Assembly: GCA_030823955.1 (NCBI GenBank)
Contig: JAVBYO010000015.1
Coordinates: forward strand, 38,120-102,119
Length of the DNA stretch: 64,000 nucleotides
Reading direction: 5' to 3'
Origin: Gallionellaceae bacterium
GTDB lineage: Bacteria > Pseudomonadota > Gammaproteobacteria > Burkholderiales > Gallionellaceae
Below the pieces are notes generated by a model, which saw nothing but the letters and a program-made list of their open reading frames with translations, did no database searches and was not told the origin of the DNA. Made by a program: the position numbers and the translations under genes. Shown here piece by piece: positions 44,530-54,442 of the stretch. Numbering within the stretch: position 1 is the stretch's first letter; the number at the start of each line of letters is the position of its first letter.

Positions 44530-45996
44530 ATGGAACAAGCTGAGCAAACAGCGCAGCCTCTTGTCGTCGCCACGCTACTAAAAAAGATGGATGCAAGTCC
44601 CGGGTTCGCGGGACTGGGTGGTGCAGTCCAGAACATCTGCCGTCTTGTGGATGAGGATGGCGGCAACAGGGAAATCGTTGCGGCCATCTTGCGCGATCCG
44701 GCGCTGACCTCAAAACTGTTGCAGATCGCCAATTCGGGAAGTAACTCACGCGGCGGCCGTAATGTCTCCAAGATCGATCAGGTGATCGCTATCCTCGGGC
44801 TGAATACGGTAAAGTCGGTCGCCTTGTCCCTGGCGTTGCTTGGCTCCCCCTCCCACAATCAGCAGTCGAAGCAATTACACGCCGAGATTGTCGCAGCCTT
44901 CTTTGCCGGCAGCTTTGCTGCCGAAATCACCCGGCTCTATGGTTCGAGCTACAGTTCCCAGGAGGCACAAGTCTGCGGATTGATGCAGAATCTGGGGCGC
45001 ATGATGTCGATATTCTATTTGTACGAGGATATCGAACGCAGCCGCAAACTACAGACCGATCGGAACCTGCCCGAGAGTGACGCGGTACTGCAAACCCTGG
45101 GTGTGAGCTTCGAGGATATCGGTGTGGCGATTGCGCGCCACTGGGCTCTTCCGGACGTACTTCAGAACAGCCTGGCTCCGGATACGCTTAAATCCTCGCC
45201 CCAGGCAGTCGCTAATGCGGCAGGTTGGTATCTGTTGAGTTCTTTTTTCTGCCGCCGCATCACCGATGTGTTGTTCCGACTGCCGGAGAACCGGGAGAAG
45301 ATCGAGCTTGCAAACAGCATCGACTTTTTCAGCAGATCTCTACGCCTCAAGGAAAAGGAAGTGATCGAAACCGTGGAGAAGTGTTTGCTGGACACGGATA
45401 ATATTCTGGCTGGCATGACCTTCCCCTGTGATGTGTCTGACGCCAAGAGTTTGTTGCGGAAAGCTTCCGAACGGGCTTTGGACACATTGTCGGCACACGA
45501 TGCTCTGGTAAAGGAGAAACATGCGGAAGGCGGGCAATCTCCCATCGAGGTGATCAAACACACCATGCGACTGATACACAGTCACTACAACTTCGATTGC
45601 ACGCTGATCTGTTTGCCTACTAGCTCATCGGGACTGTTAGCCATCGCGGGCGTGGGGAGGAATACCGCTCAGTTGACCAGCAAATTCCATAGCAGCGGAA
45701 CGAAACGGGATATCTTTCAGGTGATCATCTCCCGCTGCGTCGACGCGTTCATTTCTGATGTGACGCTTCCCAAATATGCGAATCTTATTCCGGAGTGGTA
45801 CAAAGAGGTCGTCGGTGCAAAATCTTTCGTGATGCTACCTCTGATGCACGAGGGAAAGTTGACCGGCATGATCTATGGAGATTACGAAAAACCCCAGACA
45901 GAAGCTCCTGTTGGACTGGCGCAGGGAGAGATGCTCGAATGGCGCAACCGATTAACAGACGCGATCCGTTCCGGCTCCAAATCACGCGCAGCCTAG
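44530..45996 (+). CDS. HDOD domain signalling protein with C-terminal GAF-like domain
   Basis: 488 residues. HDOD domain ~18-225: IVAAILRDPALTSKLLQIAN, IDQVIAILGLNTVKSVALSL, and CGLMQNLGRMMSIFYL. HDOD is an HD-like fold without the catalytic HD pair and serves as a scaffold in motility and stress signalling. After a helical linker, residues ~340-480 look like a GAF sensor (HYNFDCTLICLPTSSSGLLA ... SFVMLPLMHEGKLTGMIYGD). Cytosolic. Not in an operon with flanking genes, though near fliC. Confidence 0.85.
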   Translation: MEQAEQTAQPLVVATLLKKMDASPGFAGLGGAVQNICRLVDEDGGNREIVAAILRDPALTSKLLQIANSGSNSRGGRNVSKIDQVIAILGLNTVKSVALSLALLGSPSHNQQSKQLHAEIVAAFFAGSFAAEITRLYGSSYSSQEAQVCGLMQNLGRMMSIFYLYEDIERSRKLQTDRNLPESDAVLQTLGVSFEDIGVAIARHWALPDVLQNSLAPDTLKSSPQAVANAAGWYLLSSFFCRRITDVLFRLPENREKIELANSIDFFSRSLRLKEKEVIETVEKCLLDTDNILAGMTFPCDVSDAKSLLRKASERALDTLSAHDALVKEKHAEGGQSPIEVIKHTMRLIHSHYNFDCTLICLPTSSSGLLAIAGVGRNTAQLTSKFHSSGTKRDIFQVIISRCVDAFISDVTLPKYANLIPEWYKEVVGAKSFVMLPLMHEGKLTGMIYGDYEKPQTEAPVGLAQGEMLEWRNRLTDAIRSGSKSRAA

Positions 45997-46011
45997 TGCA
46001 ACGATTGTTTT

Positions 46012-46179
46012 TCAGGTGGTCAGCAGGTGTATACCGCTCCAGGCCAGAACCGGAGTCGCGATGATGCCGATGCCGAACAGGGAAAGCGATTGCGCAGCCC
46101 CCAGTTCAACCTCACCCTGTAGTGTCCTGACTGTCCACTGTAGTGTGTAGCAAGCGATGAGGAATAAGATAGCGTGCAT
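46012..46179 (-). CDS. Small membrane protein, 55 aa
   Basis: A complete 56-codon frame in the gap after the HDOD gene. The product has two hydrophobic stretches, AILFLIACYTLQW near the start and LSLFGIGIIATPVLAWSGIH near the end, with an acidic link GEVEL. A possible AAAGG site lies ~11 nt before the ATG, longer than ideal. No family recognised. The gap 46180-46386 holds nothing else. Confidence 0.45.
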   Translation of the reverse strand: MHAILFLIACYTLQWTVRTLQGEVELGAAQSLSLFGIGIIATPVLAWSGIHLLTT

Positions 46180-46386
46180 TTCAGTGAGATACCTTTAGCG
46201 ACTGCGCCGATTATAGAGCAATATTCCGCTAGTCCCCAAGATCCAAGGTTATTGAATTGATGACGAATGTAATACTCGGTTTTCGCAGCAAACTGTATTG
46301 GGACTGATTGTGTGTAAAACGTGGTGCGGCGTGCGCGGTTTAGGCAAGGGTGCCTAGAGGTGTCATGCTGAAACCGTTGGGAATAT

Positions 46387-46462
46387 TGGTAGGACGTGCC
46401 AGATTCGAACTGGCGACCAACGGATTAAAAGTCCGCTGCTCTACCGACTGAGCTAACGTCCC
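46387..46462 (-). tRNA. tRNA-Lys (anticodon TTT)
   Basis: 76 nt, complete cloverleaf with encoded CCA. Acceptor GGGACGT/ACGTCCT, D-arm GCTC...GAGC, anticodon stem GCGGA/TCCGT with loop CTTTTAA, T-arm GCCAG TTCGAAT CTGGC. It stands alone between the HDOD and queC regions. Confidence 0.97.
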
Positions 46463-46507
46463 GCATCCCAAAAGGAACCGCGCATTATACGGATTTGACT
46501 CTTGCTG

Positions 46508-47191
46508 TCAACGCGGCAAGACTGCGCGATAACGCGTCGGGTCCGGTGTCTGTGCGGATTCGAATCCCGCGCGGCGCAAACGGCATGAATCGCATACGCC
46601 ACAAGCCGCCCCTTGTTCATCGGCCTGATAACAGGACACGGTCAGGCTGTAGTCCACACCCAGTTCGCGGCCCCGCAGGATGATCTCGGCTTTGCTCAAA
46701 TGCAGCAGCGGGGCATGCAGGGTGAGAGGTTTGCCCTCGACGGCGGCACGGGTGGCGAGATTCGCCATGTGTTCGAAAGCGCTCACATATTCAGGGCGGC
46801 AATCCGGATAGCCGGAGTAATCGACCGCGTTCACGCCGAAAAAGATGTCTTGCGCCTGCAACACTTCAGCCCAGGCCAGCGCGAGCGACAACATGATGGT
46901 GTTGCGTGCGGGCACGTAGGTGAGCGGGATGCCGCTGCTCATCTGCTCCGGTACCGCGATGTTCGAATCGGTCAAGGCAGAGCCGCCGAAGGCAGTGAGG
47001 TCGATGTTGATGACGCGGTGTTCGTGCGCGCCCAGAGCCGCGGCCACACGCGTTGCCGCCGCCAGTTCGGCATGGTGGCGCTGACCGTAGTCCACGCTGA
47101 GTGTGTAGCAGGCAAAGCCCTGTTGGCGGGCCATTGCCAGCACGGTCGCGGAATCCAATCCGCCGGATAACAAGACGACAGCGTTCTTCAT
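46508..47191 (-). CDS. queC: 7-cyano-7-deazaguanine synthase QueC
   Basis: 227 residues. PP-loop ATPase turning 7-carboxy-7-deazaguanine into preQ0 with ammonia and ATP in queuosine synthesis. P-loop LSGGLDSAT (8-16), substrate region [27 protein letters not shown], and the zinc knuckle [17 protein letters not shown]. Last gene of the minus-strand run; overlaps queE by 4 nt, so the two steps are made together. Confidence 0.96.
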   Translation of the reverse strand: MKNAVVLLSGGLDSATVLAMARQQGFACYTLSVDYGQRHHAELAAATRVAAALGAHEHRVINIDLTAFGGSALTDSNIAVPEQMSSGIPLTYVPARNTIMLSLALAWAEVLQAQDIFFGVNAVDYSGYPDCRPEYVSAFEHMANLATRAAVEGKPLTLHAPLLHLSKAEIILRGRELGVDYSLTVSCYQADEQGAACGVCDSCRLRRAGFESAQTPDPTRYRAVLPR

Positions 47192-47847
47192 TTTCCCTGT
47201 TGGTTACCCCAAAGTAGTTTATGCAACTGCACTTGCAGACGGACTTGTAATCCGTCGCGCAATATCCATTCGGCCAGATCGCGCGCAGCCAGGCGGCTTT
47301 GCACCGGTGAGAAAAGTACGGCACATTTCTCCGTCAGACGGTGTTCCTGCAACACCTGTTTTGCCCAGTCGTAGTCCGCTGCATCGCACAACACGAATTT
47401 GATCTCGTCATGCGCGCGGAGATGGGCCAGGTTGCTCCACAGATTCTTTGCCATTTCACCGGATGCGGGTGTCTTGATGTCCAGCACTTTGAGCACGCGT
47501 TCATCCACAGCGCCGACATCCAGCGCGCCGCTGGTCTCCAGCGAGACTTGGTATCCGGCATCACACAGGCTGCGCAGCAGGGGGAGGCAGTTCTTCTGCG
47601 CCAGAGGTTCTCCGCCGGTGACACAGACATACTGTGTCGGATGGGAACGGACCGTTGCCAGTATCTCGTCCAGAGACAGGTTGCTGCCACCGCTGAAGGC
47701 ATAGCTCGTGTCGCAATAGTCGCAACGCAGGGGGCAGCCGGTCAGCCGGATGAAAGTGGTGGGAAGGCCGACACGCGAGGTCTCTCCCTGCAAAGAGAAG
47801 AATATTTCGCTGATGCGTAGCGAGATGCCCGCGCTTGGGGATGACAT
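47188..47847 (-). CDS. queE: 7-carboxy-7-deazaguanine synthase QueE
   Basis: 219 residues. Radical-SAM enzyme contracting 6-carboxy-tetrahydropterin to 7-carboxy-7-deazaguanine. The [4Fe-4S]-binding motif is CPLRCDYCD, with SAM-binding [10 protein letters not shown] and [18 protein letters not shown] opening is characteristic. Overlaps queC and follows cpoB by 11 nt, the tol-pal-cpoB-queE-queC order frequent in proteobacteria. Confidence 0.96.
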   Translation of the reverse strand: MSSPSAGISLRISEIFFSLQGETSRVGLPTTFIRLTGCPLRCDYCDTSYAFSGGSNLSLDEILATVRSHPTQYVCVTGGEPLAQKNCLPLLRSLCDAGYQVSLETSGALDVGAVDERVLKVLDIKTPASGEMAKNLWSNLAHLRAHDEIKFVLCDAADYDWAKQVLQEHRLTEKCAVLFSPVQSRLAARDLAEWILRDGLQVRLQVQLHKLLWGNQQGK

Positions 47848-47858
47848 GGCGATACAGT

Positions 47859-48626
47859 CTATTTGAGAGTGGACAGGTGTTTCCGGGCTTTGGCTGAGGC
47901 TTCGCTATTGGGAAACTTCGCCGTGACTTGTTTGAGGGTGAGTCGTGCCGCCTCTTTGTTGTTCAGTAGCTCCTGGCAATCGGCGATGTTGAGCAGGGCT
48001 TCGGCGATCTTGGGATGGCCGTCAAACTTCTCCACCAGATTCTGATAACTCTCCAGGCTGCTCTTGTAGTCCTTGAGTACGAAATAGGCATTGCCCATCC
48101 AGTAGCGGATGTTGGCGATGTGCACGGACTGCGGATACGTGATGAGGAATTGCTGGAAGGCATCGACAGCATTCTGGTAACGCTCGGCCCGGTAAAAGCC
48201 GAAAGCCGCCTCCAATGCCCGATTCTCCGTCACCGGATCGTCTGACTTGTTTTTGCTTCCTCCGGCTTTGTCGGCAGTCGCCACATCCACGGCTTCGAAG
48301 CGGCGCAGACGACCATCCAAGTCGATATAGAAGTCCTTCTGGCGTCTCTCCGCATCCAGCAGATTGTGGCTCAACTCTTCGTTCTCGCCACGCAGCTTGC
48401 GCAACTCGGTGCTCAGAGCGTCCAGTGACATCTGCAAATCGAGCAGGGCACCGGTCTGCTGTTTATACGCGGCGTCGAGCTTGGCGAGTGCCGCTTCAGA
48501 TGCGACGAGGCGCGCCTCCAGTTGTTGTATCTGCTGGCGCGCCTCGTCGTCGTTGAACAGCCCCGCCGAAGCGGGGGCCGTGGTCAGAAGTAATGCGGCG
48601 AAGAAAAAGAGGTGGAGCCGGGGCAT
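47859..48626 (-). CDS. cpoB: Cell division coordinator CpoB (YbgF, TPR)
   Basis: 255 residues from ATG 48626 (longer reading into pal rejected). Signal peptide ~1-21 ending ASA, N-terminal coiled coil trimerisation helix (~24-100), then TPR repeats from ~130 (YRAERYQNAVDAFQQFLITY, MGNAYFVLKDYKSSLESYQN). Periplasmic; binds TolA and links Tol-Pal constriction with PBP1B. Begins 5 nt after pal stops. Confidence 0.93.
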   Translation of the reverse strand: MPRLHLFFFAALLLTTAPASAGLFNDDEARQQIQQLEARLVASEAALAKLDAAYKQQTGALLDLQMSLDALSTELRKLRGENEELSHNLLDAERRQKDFYIDLDGRLRRFEAVDVATADKAGGSKNKSDDPVTENRALEAAFGFYRAERYQNAVDAFQQFLITYPQSVHIANIRYWMGNAYFVLKDYKSSLESYQNLVEKFDGHPKIAEALLNIADCQELLNNKEAARLTLKQVTAKFPNSEASAKARKHLSTLK

Positions 48627-48631
48627 GCGTG

Positions 48632-49252
48632 TCAGTAGCTGATGTCGACGCGGCGGTTCTGTGCCCATGAATTTTCGTCGTGTCCGCTGGCCTGTGGCTT
48701 CTCTTCACCAAAACTGATGGCTTCGACCTGTTTGGTCTTGGCACCGCTCAGTACCAATGCTTTTTTGGTGTTGTTCGCACGGCGCTGACCAAGTGCCAGA
48801 TTGTATTCACTGCTGCCGCGCTCGTCGGCATGTCCTTCGGTGCGCACCTTCTGCTCCGGATGTTCGCCCAGATAGGCGCCGTGGGCTTGAACGACCAGTT
48901 TGTCGGCATCCTGAATGCTGTCCACATCGAACGGGAAGTAGACGCTGCGTTTGGGTTGCTCGATGACGGCTGCGTTGTCGCTGGGCTGCTCGATGACCGC
49001 TGCTTTGTCGGCTTGTTCGATAGGCGCGGGCGTATGTTCGGCGGCTGCGGTACTGTCGGCGGTATCAGAAGCCAGAGTCTGCGCATTCACATCCGCTTGG
49101 GTCGCGCTGCCGGTATCCTGTTGCTCTCCAGTCGGAGCGGGAGCAGTGGCCACCGGCGTATCCTCTGCCTTGGCTGTGGATTTTTTCGGTTTGAAGTATG
49201 AGCAACCTGCCAGCAGGTTGATGAGAACGACGCTTAAGATTAGCTTTTTCAT
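48632..49252 (-). CDS. pal: Peptidoglycan-associated lipoprotein Pal
   Basis: 206 residues from ATG 49252 (GGAG 5 nt upstream). Lipobox LLAGC gives acylated Cys17. A long Ala/Gln/Glu linker follows, including a duplicated AAVIEQP unit, then the OmpA-like domain with VYFPFDVDSI, HADERGSSEYN and LGQRRANNTKKAL, which binds diaminopimelate of peptidoglycan. Tethers the outer membrane and collects TolB at the septum. The linker is longer than in E. coli Pal. Confidence 0.95.
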   Translation of the reverse strand: MKKLILSVVLINLLAGCSYFKPKKSTAKAEDTPVATAPAPTGEQQDTGSATQADVNAQTLASDTADSTAAAEHTPAPIEQADKAAVIEQPSDNAAVIEQPKRSVYFPFDVDSIQDADKLVVQAHGAYLGEHPEQKVRTEGHADERGSSEYNLALGQRRANNTKKALVLSGAKTKQVEAISFGEEKPQASGHDENSWAQNRRVDISY

Positions 49253-49269
49253 GGACACTCCAATGGCAA

Positions 49270-50529
49270 TTATCGTTTATAAAACGGGCCCCAAGTCGGT
49301 TCGCGTATGTCACCCTGTTGCGAGGTCATCTTCTGTTTCACCCGACCGTCACTCGATACGGTAGCCAATATACCACGGCCCTGTACCTCGGTGGCAAATA
49401 GGACCAGCTTGCCGTTGGGGGCAAAACTGGGTTTTTTTTCCCATCCGCCGGGGGTCAGGATCTGGATCTGGCGGGTCTCGAAATCCTGCACTGCGATGTA
49501 GAACTTCCCTCCCGTGTAATGTGCAAAAACGAAACTCTTGCCGTCCGGGCTGAGGCGCGGCGAGAAATTGTTGCTGCCCTCGAACGTGAGGCGTTCGGCA
49601 CTGCCGCCGCTGATCGGCATGCGGTAGATCTGGGCGCTGCCGCCACGGTCGGAAGTGAACAGGAGATAGCGGCCATCGGGGGTGAAAGTCGGTTCGGTAT
49701 CGATGGTGTCACTGTAGCTGATGCGGCGCAGATCGCTGCCGTCCGGGCGCACCAGATAGATTTGCGAAGTTCCTTCGTGGGTCAGCACGAGGGCCAGTTG
49801 TTGCCCGTCCGGTGACCATGCCGGAGCGCTGTTGCTGCCGGGTAGGGCGGCCAGCAGGATGCGTTTTTGTGTCAGCAGGGACTGAGCGTATACCATCGCC
49901 CGGCCTTGCTCGAAGCTCACATAAGCCAGTGTGTTACCGTCGGGTGACCAGGCGGGCGACATGATGGGCTGGTTGAGTGCGAGCAAAGTCTGCTCCCCGA
50001 ATCCGTCACTGTCGGCGACCACCAGACGGTTGAAACGCCCTTGGCGATTGATATATGCGATGCGTGTGCTGAACACGCCGGAACTGCCGGTCAGGCGTTC
50101 ATAGATCAGGTCGGCGATATGGTGGGCGATGGCGCGGATCTGCTCGTCTTTGGAGGAGATGACTTGGGCGACCAGCTCGCTTTGCTTCACGGTGTCCAAC
50201 AGGCGGAAGCGCACTTCGATACGGCCATTGCTTAGTTTGCTGACCTTGCCGATGCTTAACGCCTCGACTTTGCCCCATTCGGAGAAGATCACGTCTTTGC
50301 TGTCGTGCGGAGCCTTGCCTGCCGGATCGACCAGTTTGAACAATCCGGTACGCAGCAGATCGTTAGCGATCACTTCGCTGACGCGCTGGTCGTAGGATGT
50401 TTCGCCTTCGAACGGGACGATGGCGATGGGGATCTGGTGTTCGCCGGCACCGGTGACCTCGATGTCCAGCACCGCATGGGCGGGAAAAACAAGACACCAT
50501 AAAACGAGCAGACTGTATAGGCGCAGCAT
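49270..50529 (-). CDS. tolB: Tol-Pal system protein TolB
   Basis: 419 residues from ATG 50529, with AAAGG 6 nt upstream; the GTG at 50559 lies next to the tolA stop and is less likely. Signal peptide ending AHA, N-terminal alpha/beta domain (~25-160) and a six-bladed beta-propeller with repeats such as SPAWSPDGNTLAYVS, APAWSPDGQQLAL and FSPRLSPDGKSFVF. Periplasmic; competes for Pal and is pulled by TolA. Confidence 0.95.
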   Translation of the reverse strand: MLRLYSLLVLWCLVFPAHAVLDIEVTGAGEHQIPIAIVPFEGETSYDQRVSEVIANDLLRTGLFKLVDPAGKAPHDSKDVIFSEWGKVEALSIGKVSKLSNGRIEVRFRLLDTVKQSELVAQVISSKDEQIRAIAHHIADLIYERLTGSSGVFSTRIAYINRQGRFNRLVVADSDGFGEQTLLALNQPIMSPAWSPDGNTLAYVSFEQGRAMVYAQSLLTQKRILLAALPGSNSAPAWSPDGQQLALVLTHEGTSQIYLVRPDGSDLRRISYSDTIDTEPTFTPDGRYLLFTSDRGGSAQIYRMPISGGSAERLTFEGSNNFSPRLSPDGKSFVFAHYTGGKFYIAVQDFETRQIQILTPGGWEKKPSFAPNGKLVLFATEVQGRGILATVSSDGRVKQKMTSQQGDIREPTWGPFYKR

Positions 50530-50555
50530 CGGAACCTTTCTTAAATAGCGGGTGC

Positions 50556-51311
50556 TCACGGCTTCACCGATAGACGCAATTCGCGGAACAGGCGGGCCAC
50601 CGCCGGATCTTGCGGCAGGGGCAGCGGCTGGGCCTTGAAGATGGCGCGTTCGGCGGCGCTGTCATAAGCGGCGTTGCCGCTGCTCTTGAGCAGCTTCACA
50701 TTATCCATCACCAGCCCGCCGGGAAGAACGGTGACAAAGAAAATGGCTTCGGCATTTTCCGGTACATCGGCGGTGTTGGCGATATTGCGCCGGATCTTGG
50801 ACTGGATCAGGTCTTTGTAGCGCATCACTTCGCCCTGGGTCGCGGCATCCATTTCGGCTCTCATTTTGGCTTTGAGCTCCTGGATGCGGGCGTCTTCCTG
50901 CGAGACGCGCGGTTCATTCGCCGCTGGTTGCGGCGGGGACGCCTTATCCGTCTTGGTGGGCGTCTTGTTCTTTTCCTCTTTTTTCAAAGCTGCCGCGTCT
51001 TTTTTATCCTTGGCGGCCTTCTTCTTGTCTTTTTTGAGTTCGATATCGGCTTTGGGGGCCACGACCGGCTCTACGACTTTGGCCGGCGCTTCTTGTACCG
51101 GCGGAGGGGGAGGCGGAGGCGGCAACACCTCGGGCACTATTTCGGGTACGGGATCGGGCAATTGACCCCACATCTCGACCACCATGTCGGGCGGAAGTTT
51201 TACATGCCAGTCGAAACCAAAGTAGAGCAGGGAGAAAAACAGGGCGTGCACCACCACGGCCAGAGCAGCAGCGGAGTATCGGTAGGGTTCGTGATAGGCC
51301 AGTGCCGTCAT
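50556..51311 (-). CDS. tolA: Tol-Pal system protein TolA
   Basis: 251 residues: single inner-membrane helix (~14-33), proline-rich stretch with eight consecutive Pro (~64-71), a Lys/Ala-rich helix (KKDKKKAAKDKKDAAALKKE), and the C-terminal TonB_C-like domain with FFVTVLPGGLVMDNVKLLKS and YDSAAERAI. The helical arm is shorter than in E. coli TolA (421 aa). Transmits proton-motive force from TolQR to TolB-Pal. Starts 2 nt after tolR. Confidence 0.92.
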   Translation of the reverse strand: MTALAYHEPYRYSAAALAVVVHALFFSLLYFGFDWHVKLPPDMVVEMWGQLPDPVPEIVPEVLPPPPPPPPVQEAPAKVVEPVVAPKADIELKKDKKKAAKDKKDAAALKKEEKNKTPTKTDKASPPQPAANEPRVSQEDARIQELKAKMRAEMDAATQGEVMRYKDLIQSKIRRNIANTADVPENAEAIFFVTVLPGGLVMDNVKLLKSSGNAAYDSAAERAIFKAQPLPLPQDPAVARLFRELRLSVKP

Positions 51312-51313
51312 AT

Positions 51314-51733
51314 CTAACGCGTCTTGGTGAACAGGCCGATCTTCTTGATCTGTTGCTGCTGCAACAGATCCATGACCGTGATCACTTCTTCATAACGCAC
51401 GCTCTTGTCGGCAGAGATGACCACGGCCTGGTCGGGATGTTCCTCTTGTTTTTGTTTGAGCAGGGTGACCAGCTCTTCGCGGGAGATGGGATATTCGCGT
51501 CCGCCCTGGCTGTGGTCGCGCAAAGCCAGCGTGGTGTCTTTGCGGATGATCACTTCGACTGGTGACACGGCGGGTGCTGACGATTTGCCCACGCTGGGCA
51601 GATCAATCTGGCCGGGGTTCATCATCGGTGCCGTGATCATGAAGATCACCAGCAAGACCAGCATCACGTCGATATACGGCACGACGTTGATCTGGCTCAT
51701 CGGTTGATGCCGGACGCGGCGGGGCGAACTCAT
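51314..51733 (-). CDS. tolR: Tol-Pal system protein TolR
   Basis: 139 residues. One transmembrane helix (~17-38) holding the essential Asp22 in VPYIDVMLVLLVIFM, and a periplasmic ExbD-like domain with DKSVRYEEVITVMDLLQ. Forms the proton channel with TolQ. Overlaps tolQ by 4 nt. Confidence 0.96.
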   Translation of the reverse strand: MSSPRRVRHQPMSQINVVPYIDVMLVLLVIFMITAPMMNPGQIDLPSVGKSSAPAVSPVEVIIRKDTTLALRDHSQGGREYPISREELVTLLKQKQEEHPDQAVVISADKSVRYEEVITVMDLLQQQQIKKIGLFTKTR

Positions 51734-52404
51734 TGCTGCCTCTGTAGCACGTTGGAGAACTCCTCCATGAAACTCTCGAAGCGCGAGGCCAGACGGCTCA
51801 CGTCATGGGCATAACGGTTGTAGGCCACCACCGCCGGGATGGCGGCGAACAGGCCCATCGCGGTGGCGACCAGCGCTTCGGCGATGCCCGGTGCCACATG
51901 GGCCAGCGTTGCCTGTCCCACGTTGGACAAACTGCGGAACGCGTTCATGATGCCCCACACCGTACCGAACAGACCGACATAGGGGCTGACCGAGCCGACC
52001 GTGGCAAGGAACGACAGATGTGATTCCAGATGGTCCATCTCGCGCTGGTAGGTGGCGCGCATGGCGCGGCGCGCGCCGTCCATCACCGCATTGTTGTCGA
52101 CGTTGCTCTTCTTTTTCAGCTTGGCGTATTCGCTTAGCCCCGCGCTGAAGATACGCTCCATGCTGCCCGCATTCTCGCCCGCAGTCTTGGCTTTCTGGTA
52201 GAGCTGGTTGAGGTCGGCATGCGCCCAGAATTCGTCCTCGAAGGCCGCACTCTGTTTTACGGCGCGCCGCACAGTGAACATTTTGAGGAAGATGTACAGC
52301 CAGGACATCAGCGAGACCAGCAACAACAAGCCCATCACCAGTTGCACCAGAATGCTGGCGTTCAGAATCAGGTGGATAAACGACAAGTCTTGTATCAAAT
52401 CCAT
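51730..52404 (-). CDS. tolQ: Tol-Pal system protein TolQ
   Basis: 224 residues from ATG 52404 (MDLIQDLSFIHLILNAS; upstream codons in the reading frame belong to ybgC territory and are rejected). Three transmembrane helices with the MotA/TolQ/ExbB signature: SPYVGLFGTVWGIMNAFRSL and GIAEALVATAMGLFAAIPAV. Five TolQ surround two TolR. Starts 4 nt after ybgC ends. Confidence 0.96.
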   Translation of the reverse strand: MDLIQDLSFIHLILNASILVQLVMGLLLLVSLMSWLYIFLKMFTVRRAVKQSAAFEDEFWAHADLNQLYQKAKTAGENAGSMERIFSAGLSEYAKLKKKSNVDNNAVMDGARRAMRATYQREMDHLESHLSFLATVGSVSPYVGLFGTVWGIMNAFRSLSNVGQATLAHVAPGIAEALVATAMGLFAAIPAVVAYNRYAHDVSRLASRFESFMEEFSNVLQRQQ

Positions 52405-52408
52405 CTCT

Positions 52409-52816
52409 TCAGCTCCATTGTTTGCGCAACACATCCGGCACGCTGACCGGTTTGAATTTGTCCGCCGTGACACAGACCAGATGAATCTCACCCTCGGTCA
52501 GCAATTCCTCGCCGCGCACCACCGTTTGCAGCAGCGTGACGCGGCTGCGTCCCAGCTCTTTGATGCGCGCGGTAACGGTCAACATATCGTCCAGCAGCGC
52601 CGGTTTCAGATAGTCCAGTTTGATCGAGCGCACCACGAACATCATGCCCAGTTCTTTCATCATGCCCGCGTTGCTGTAACCGAAGGAGCGCAGCCATTCT
52701 GTGCGCGCGCGCTCCATGAAGTTCACATAGTTGGCGTGATACACCACCCCGCCCGCATCGGTGTCCTGGAAATAGACGCGTACAGGCCAGGAGAACACTT
52801 TGGCATGTTTATTCAT
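52409..52816 (-). CDS. ybgC: Acyl-CoA thioester hydrolase YbgC
   Basis: 135 residues from ATG 52816, overlapping the ruvB end by 8 nt. Hot-dog fold thioesterase with [20 protein letters not shown], where Asp is catalytic, and [12 protein letters not shown]. Standard first gene of the tol-pal operon; hydrolyses short-chain or malonyl-type acyl-CoA and interacts with lipid enzymes. Confidence 0.94.
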   Translation of the reverse strand: MNKHAKVFSWPVRVYFQDTDAGGVVYHANYVNFMERARTEWLRSFGYSNAGMMKELGMMFVVRSIKLDYLKPALLDDMLTVTARIKELGRSRVTLLQTVVRGEELLTEGEIHLVCVTADKFKPVSVPDVLRKQWS

Positions 52817-53864
52817 CCCATAGTTCCTTGTTATGCACATTGCGCGGCTGCGCCAAGCCGAAATGCTGATAGGCGTTCGCGGTGGCAATGCGACCACGCG
52901 GTGTGCGGTGTAAATAACCCTGCTGGATGAGATAGGGTTCGAGCACGTCTTCGATGGTGTCGCGTTCTTCGCCGATGGCGGCGGCGAGATTATCTACTCC
53001 AACAGGCCCGCCCATGAATTTCTCGATCACGGCGAGCAGCAGTTTTCTATCCATCAAGTCCAGCCCCAAGGCATCCACATCCAGCATCACCAGTGCGGCA
53101 TCGGCGACTTCGCGCGTGGCTTTGCCGTCGGCGCGCACATCGGCATAGTCGCGTACACGGCGTAGCAGGCGGTTGGCGATACGCGGCGTGCCGCGCGAAC
53201 GTTTGGCGATCTCCAGCGCGCCGTCAGGCGAGATAGGCAACTCCAATAATGCGGCAGAGCGCGTGACGATGCGCTGCAATTCATCGGGCGTATAAAACTC
53301 CAGCCGCGCCACGATGCCGAAACGGTCGCGCAATGGATTGGTCAGCATGCCCGCACGTGTGGTCGCGCCCACCAGCGTGAACGGTGGCAGGTCGAGCTTC
53401 ACCGAGCGTGCTGCCGGGCCTTCGCCGATCATGATGTCGATCTGGTAATCCTCCAGCGCGGGGTAAAGAATTTCTTCCACCACGGGCGACAAGCGATGTA
53501 TCTCGTCGATGAACAATACGTCGTTGGGCTCAAGATTGGTGAGCAATGCGGCGAGGTCGCCTGCGCGCTCCAGCACCGGCCCCGAGGTCTGGCGCAGGTT
53601 CACGCCCATCTCGCGCGCGATGATGTGTGCCAAGGTGGTCTTGCCCAAGCCGGGAGGGCCAAACAGCAATACGTGATCGAGCGGTTCTTTGCGTTTGCGT
53701 GCCGCCTCGATGAATATCTCCAACTGGCCGCGTATCTTTTCCTGCCCGACATATTCGTCCAGCAGCTTGGGGCGCAGTGCGCGCTCCAGCGCTTCCTCCT
53801 GGGGGGATGCGGGGGCGGCGGAAATGACGCGTGGTGCGGCAGAGAGGTCGTCGTTCTGGATCAT
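52809..53864 (-). CDS. ruvB: Holliday junction branch-migration helicase RuvB
   Basis: 351 residues. AAA+ motor: Walker [14 protein letters not shown], Walker B DEIHRLSP, sensor I GATTRAG, arginine finger DRFG, and the winged-helix C-terminus [15 protein letters not shown]. Forms hexamers on RuvA-bound junctions. The start overlaps the ruvA stop by 4 nt. Confidence 0.97.
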   Translation of the reverse strand: MIQNDDLSAAPRVISAAPASPQEEALERALRPKLLDEYVGQEKIRGQLEIFIEAARKRKEPLDHVLLFGPPGLGKTTLAHIIAREMGVNLRQTSGPVLERAGDLAALLTNLEPNDVLFIDEIHRLSPVVEEILYPALEDYQIDIMIGEGPAARSVKLDLPPFTLVGATTRAGMLTNPLRDRFGIVARLEFYTPDELQRIVTRSAALLELPISPDGALEIAKRSRGTPRIANRLLRRVRDYADVRADGKATREVADAALVMLDVDALGLDLMDRKLLLAVIEKFMGGPVGVDNLAAAIGEERDTIEDVLEPYLIQQGYLHRTPRGRIATANAYQHFGLAQPRNVHNKELWDE

Positions 53865-54442
53865 GCTTTGGATAATAACTTAAGTGCCTGGCGGATACCG
53901 TCGGAGACGCCGACTTCTTTGGGTAACTGCTTGGCGGCCCAGTCGGCTTCTTTCTCGTTGTAGCCCAGTGCCAGCAGGGCGTTGGCGATGTCGCTACCGG
54001 CGGAAGATGTTGCGCTGCCCTGTGCCGAACCTGTACCGGTGACGCTGAATTTGCCTTGCAGTTCCAGCAACAGACGTTCGGCGGTCTTCTTGCCCACACC
54101 GGGTATCTTGGTGAGACGTCCGACTTCCTTGTTCGCCACGGCGGCGGCGAGGTCGCCCAGACTCAGGCCGGACAGCACCGACAGCGCAAGTTTGGGGCCG
54201 ACGCCGCTGATCTTGAGCAGTTGGCGGAACGCCAGACGCTCTTCGTTCGTGGCGAAGCCGTAGAGTAATTGCGCGTCTTCACGCACCACGAAATGGGTGT
54301 GTAACACGACCTTTTCGTGTAATGCGGGCAGGTTGTAGAACGTGCTCATCGGCACATCCAGCTCGTAGCCCACACCTTGTACGTCCAGCAAAATCTGCGG
54401 CGGATTCTTTTCCAATAATGTGCCGCTCAGTCTTCCGATCAT
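53861..54442 (-). CDS. ruvA: Holliday junction branch-migration protein RuvA
   Basis: 193 residues: OB fold ([20 protein letters not shown]), two helix-hairpin-helix motifs ([35 protein letters not shown]), an acidic-poor flexible linker and C-terminal domain III that contacts RuvB ([20 protein letters not shown]). Overlaps both neighbours by 4 nt. Confidence 0.96.
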   Translation of the reverse strand: MIGRLSGTLLEKNPPQILLDVQGVGYELDVPMSTFYNLPALHEKVVLHTHFVVREDAQLLYGFATNEERLAFRQLLKISGVGPKLALSVLSGLSLGDLAAAVANKEVGRLTKIPGVGKKTAERLLLELQGKFSVTGTGSAQGSATSSAGSDIANALLALGYNEKEADWAAKQLPKEVGVSDGIRQALKLLSKA

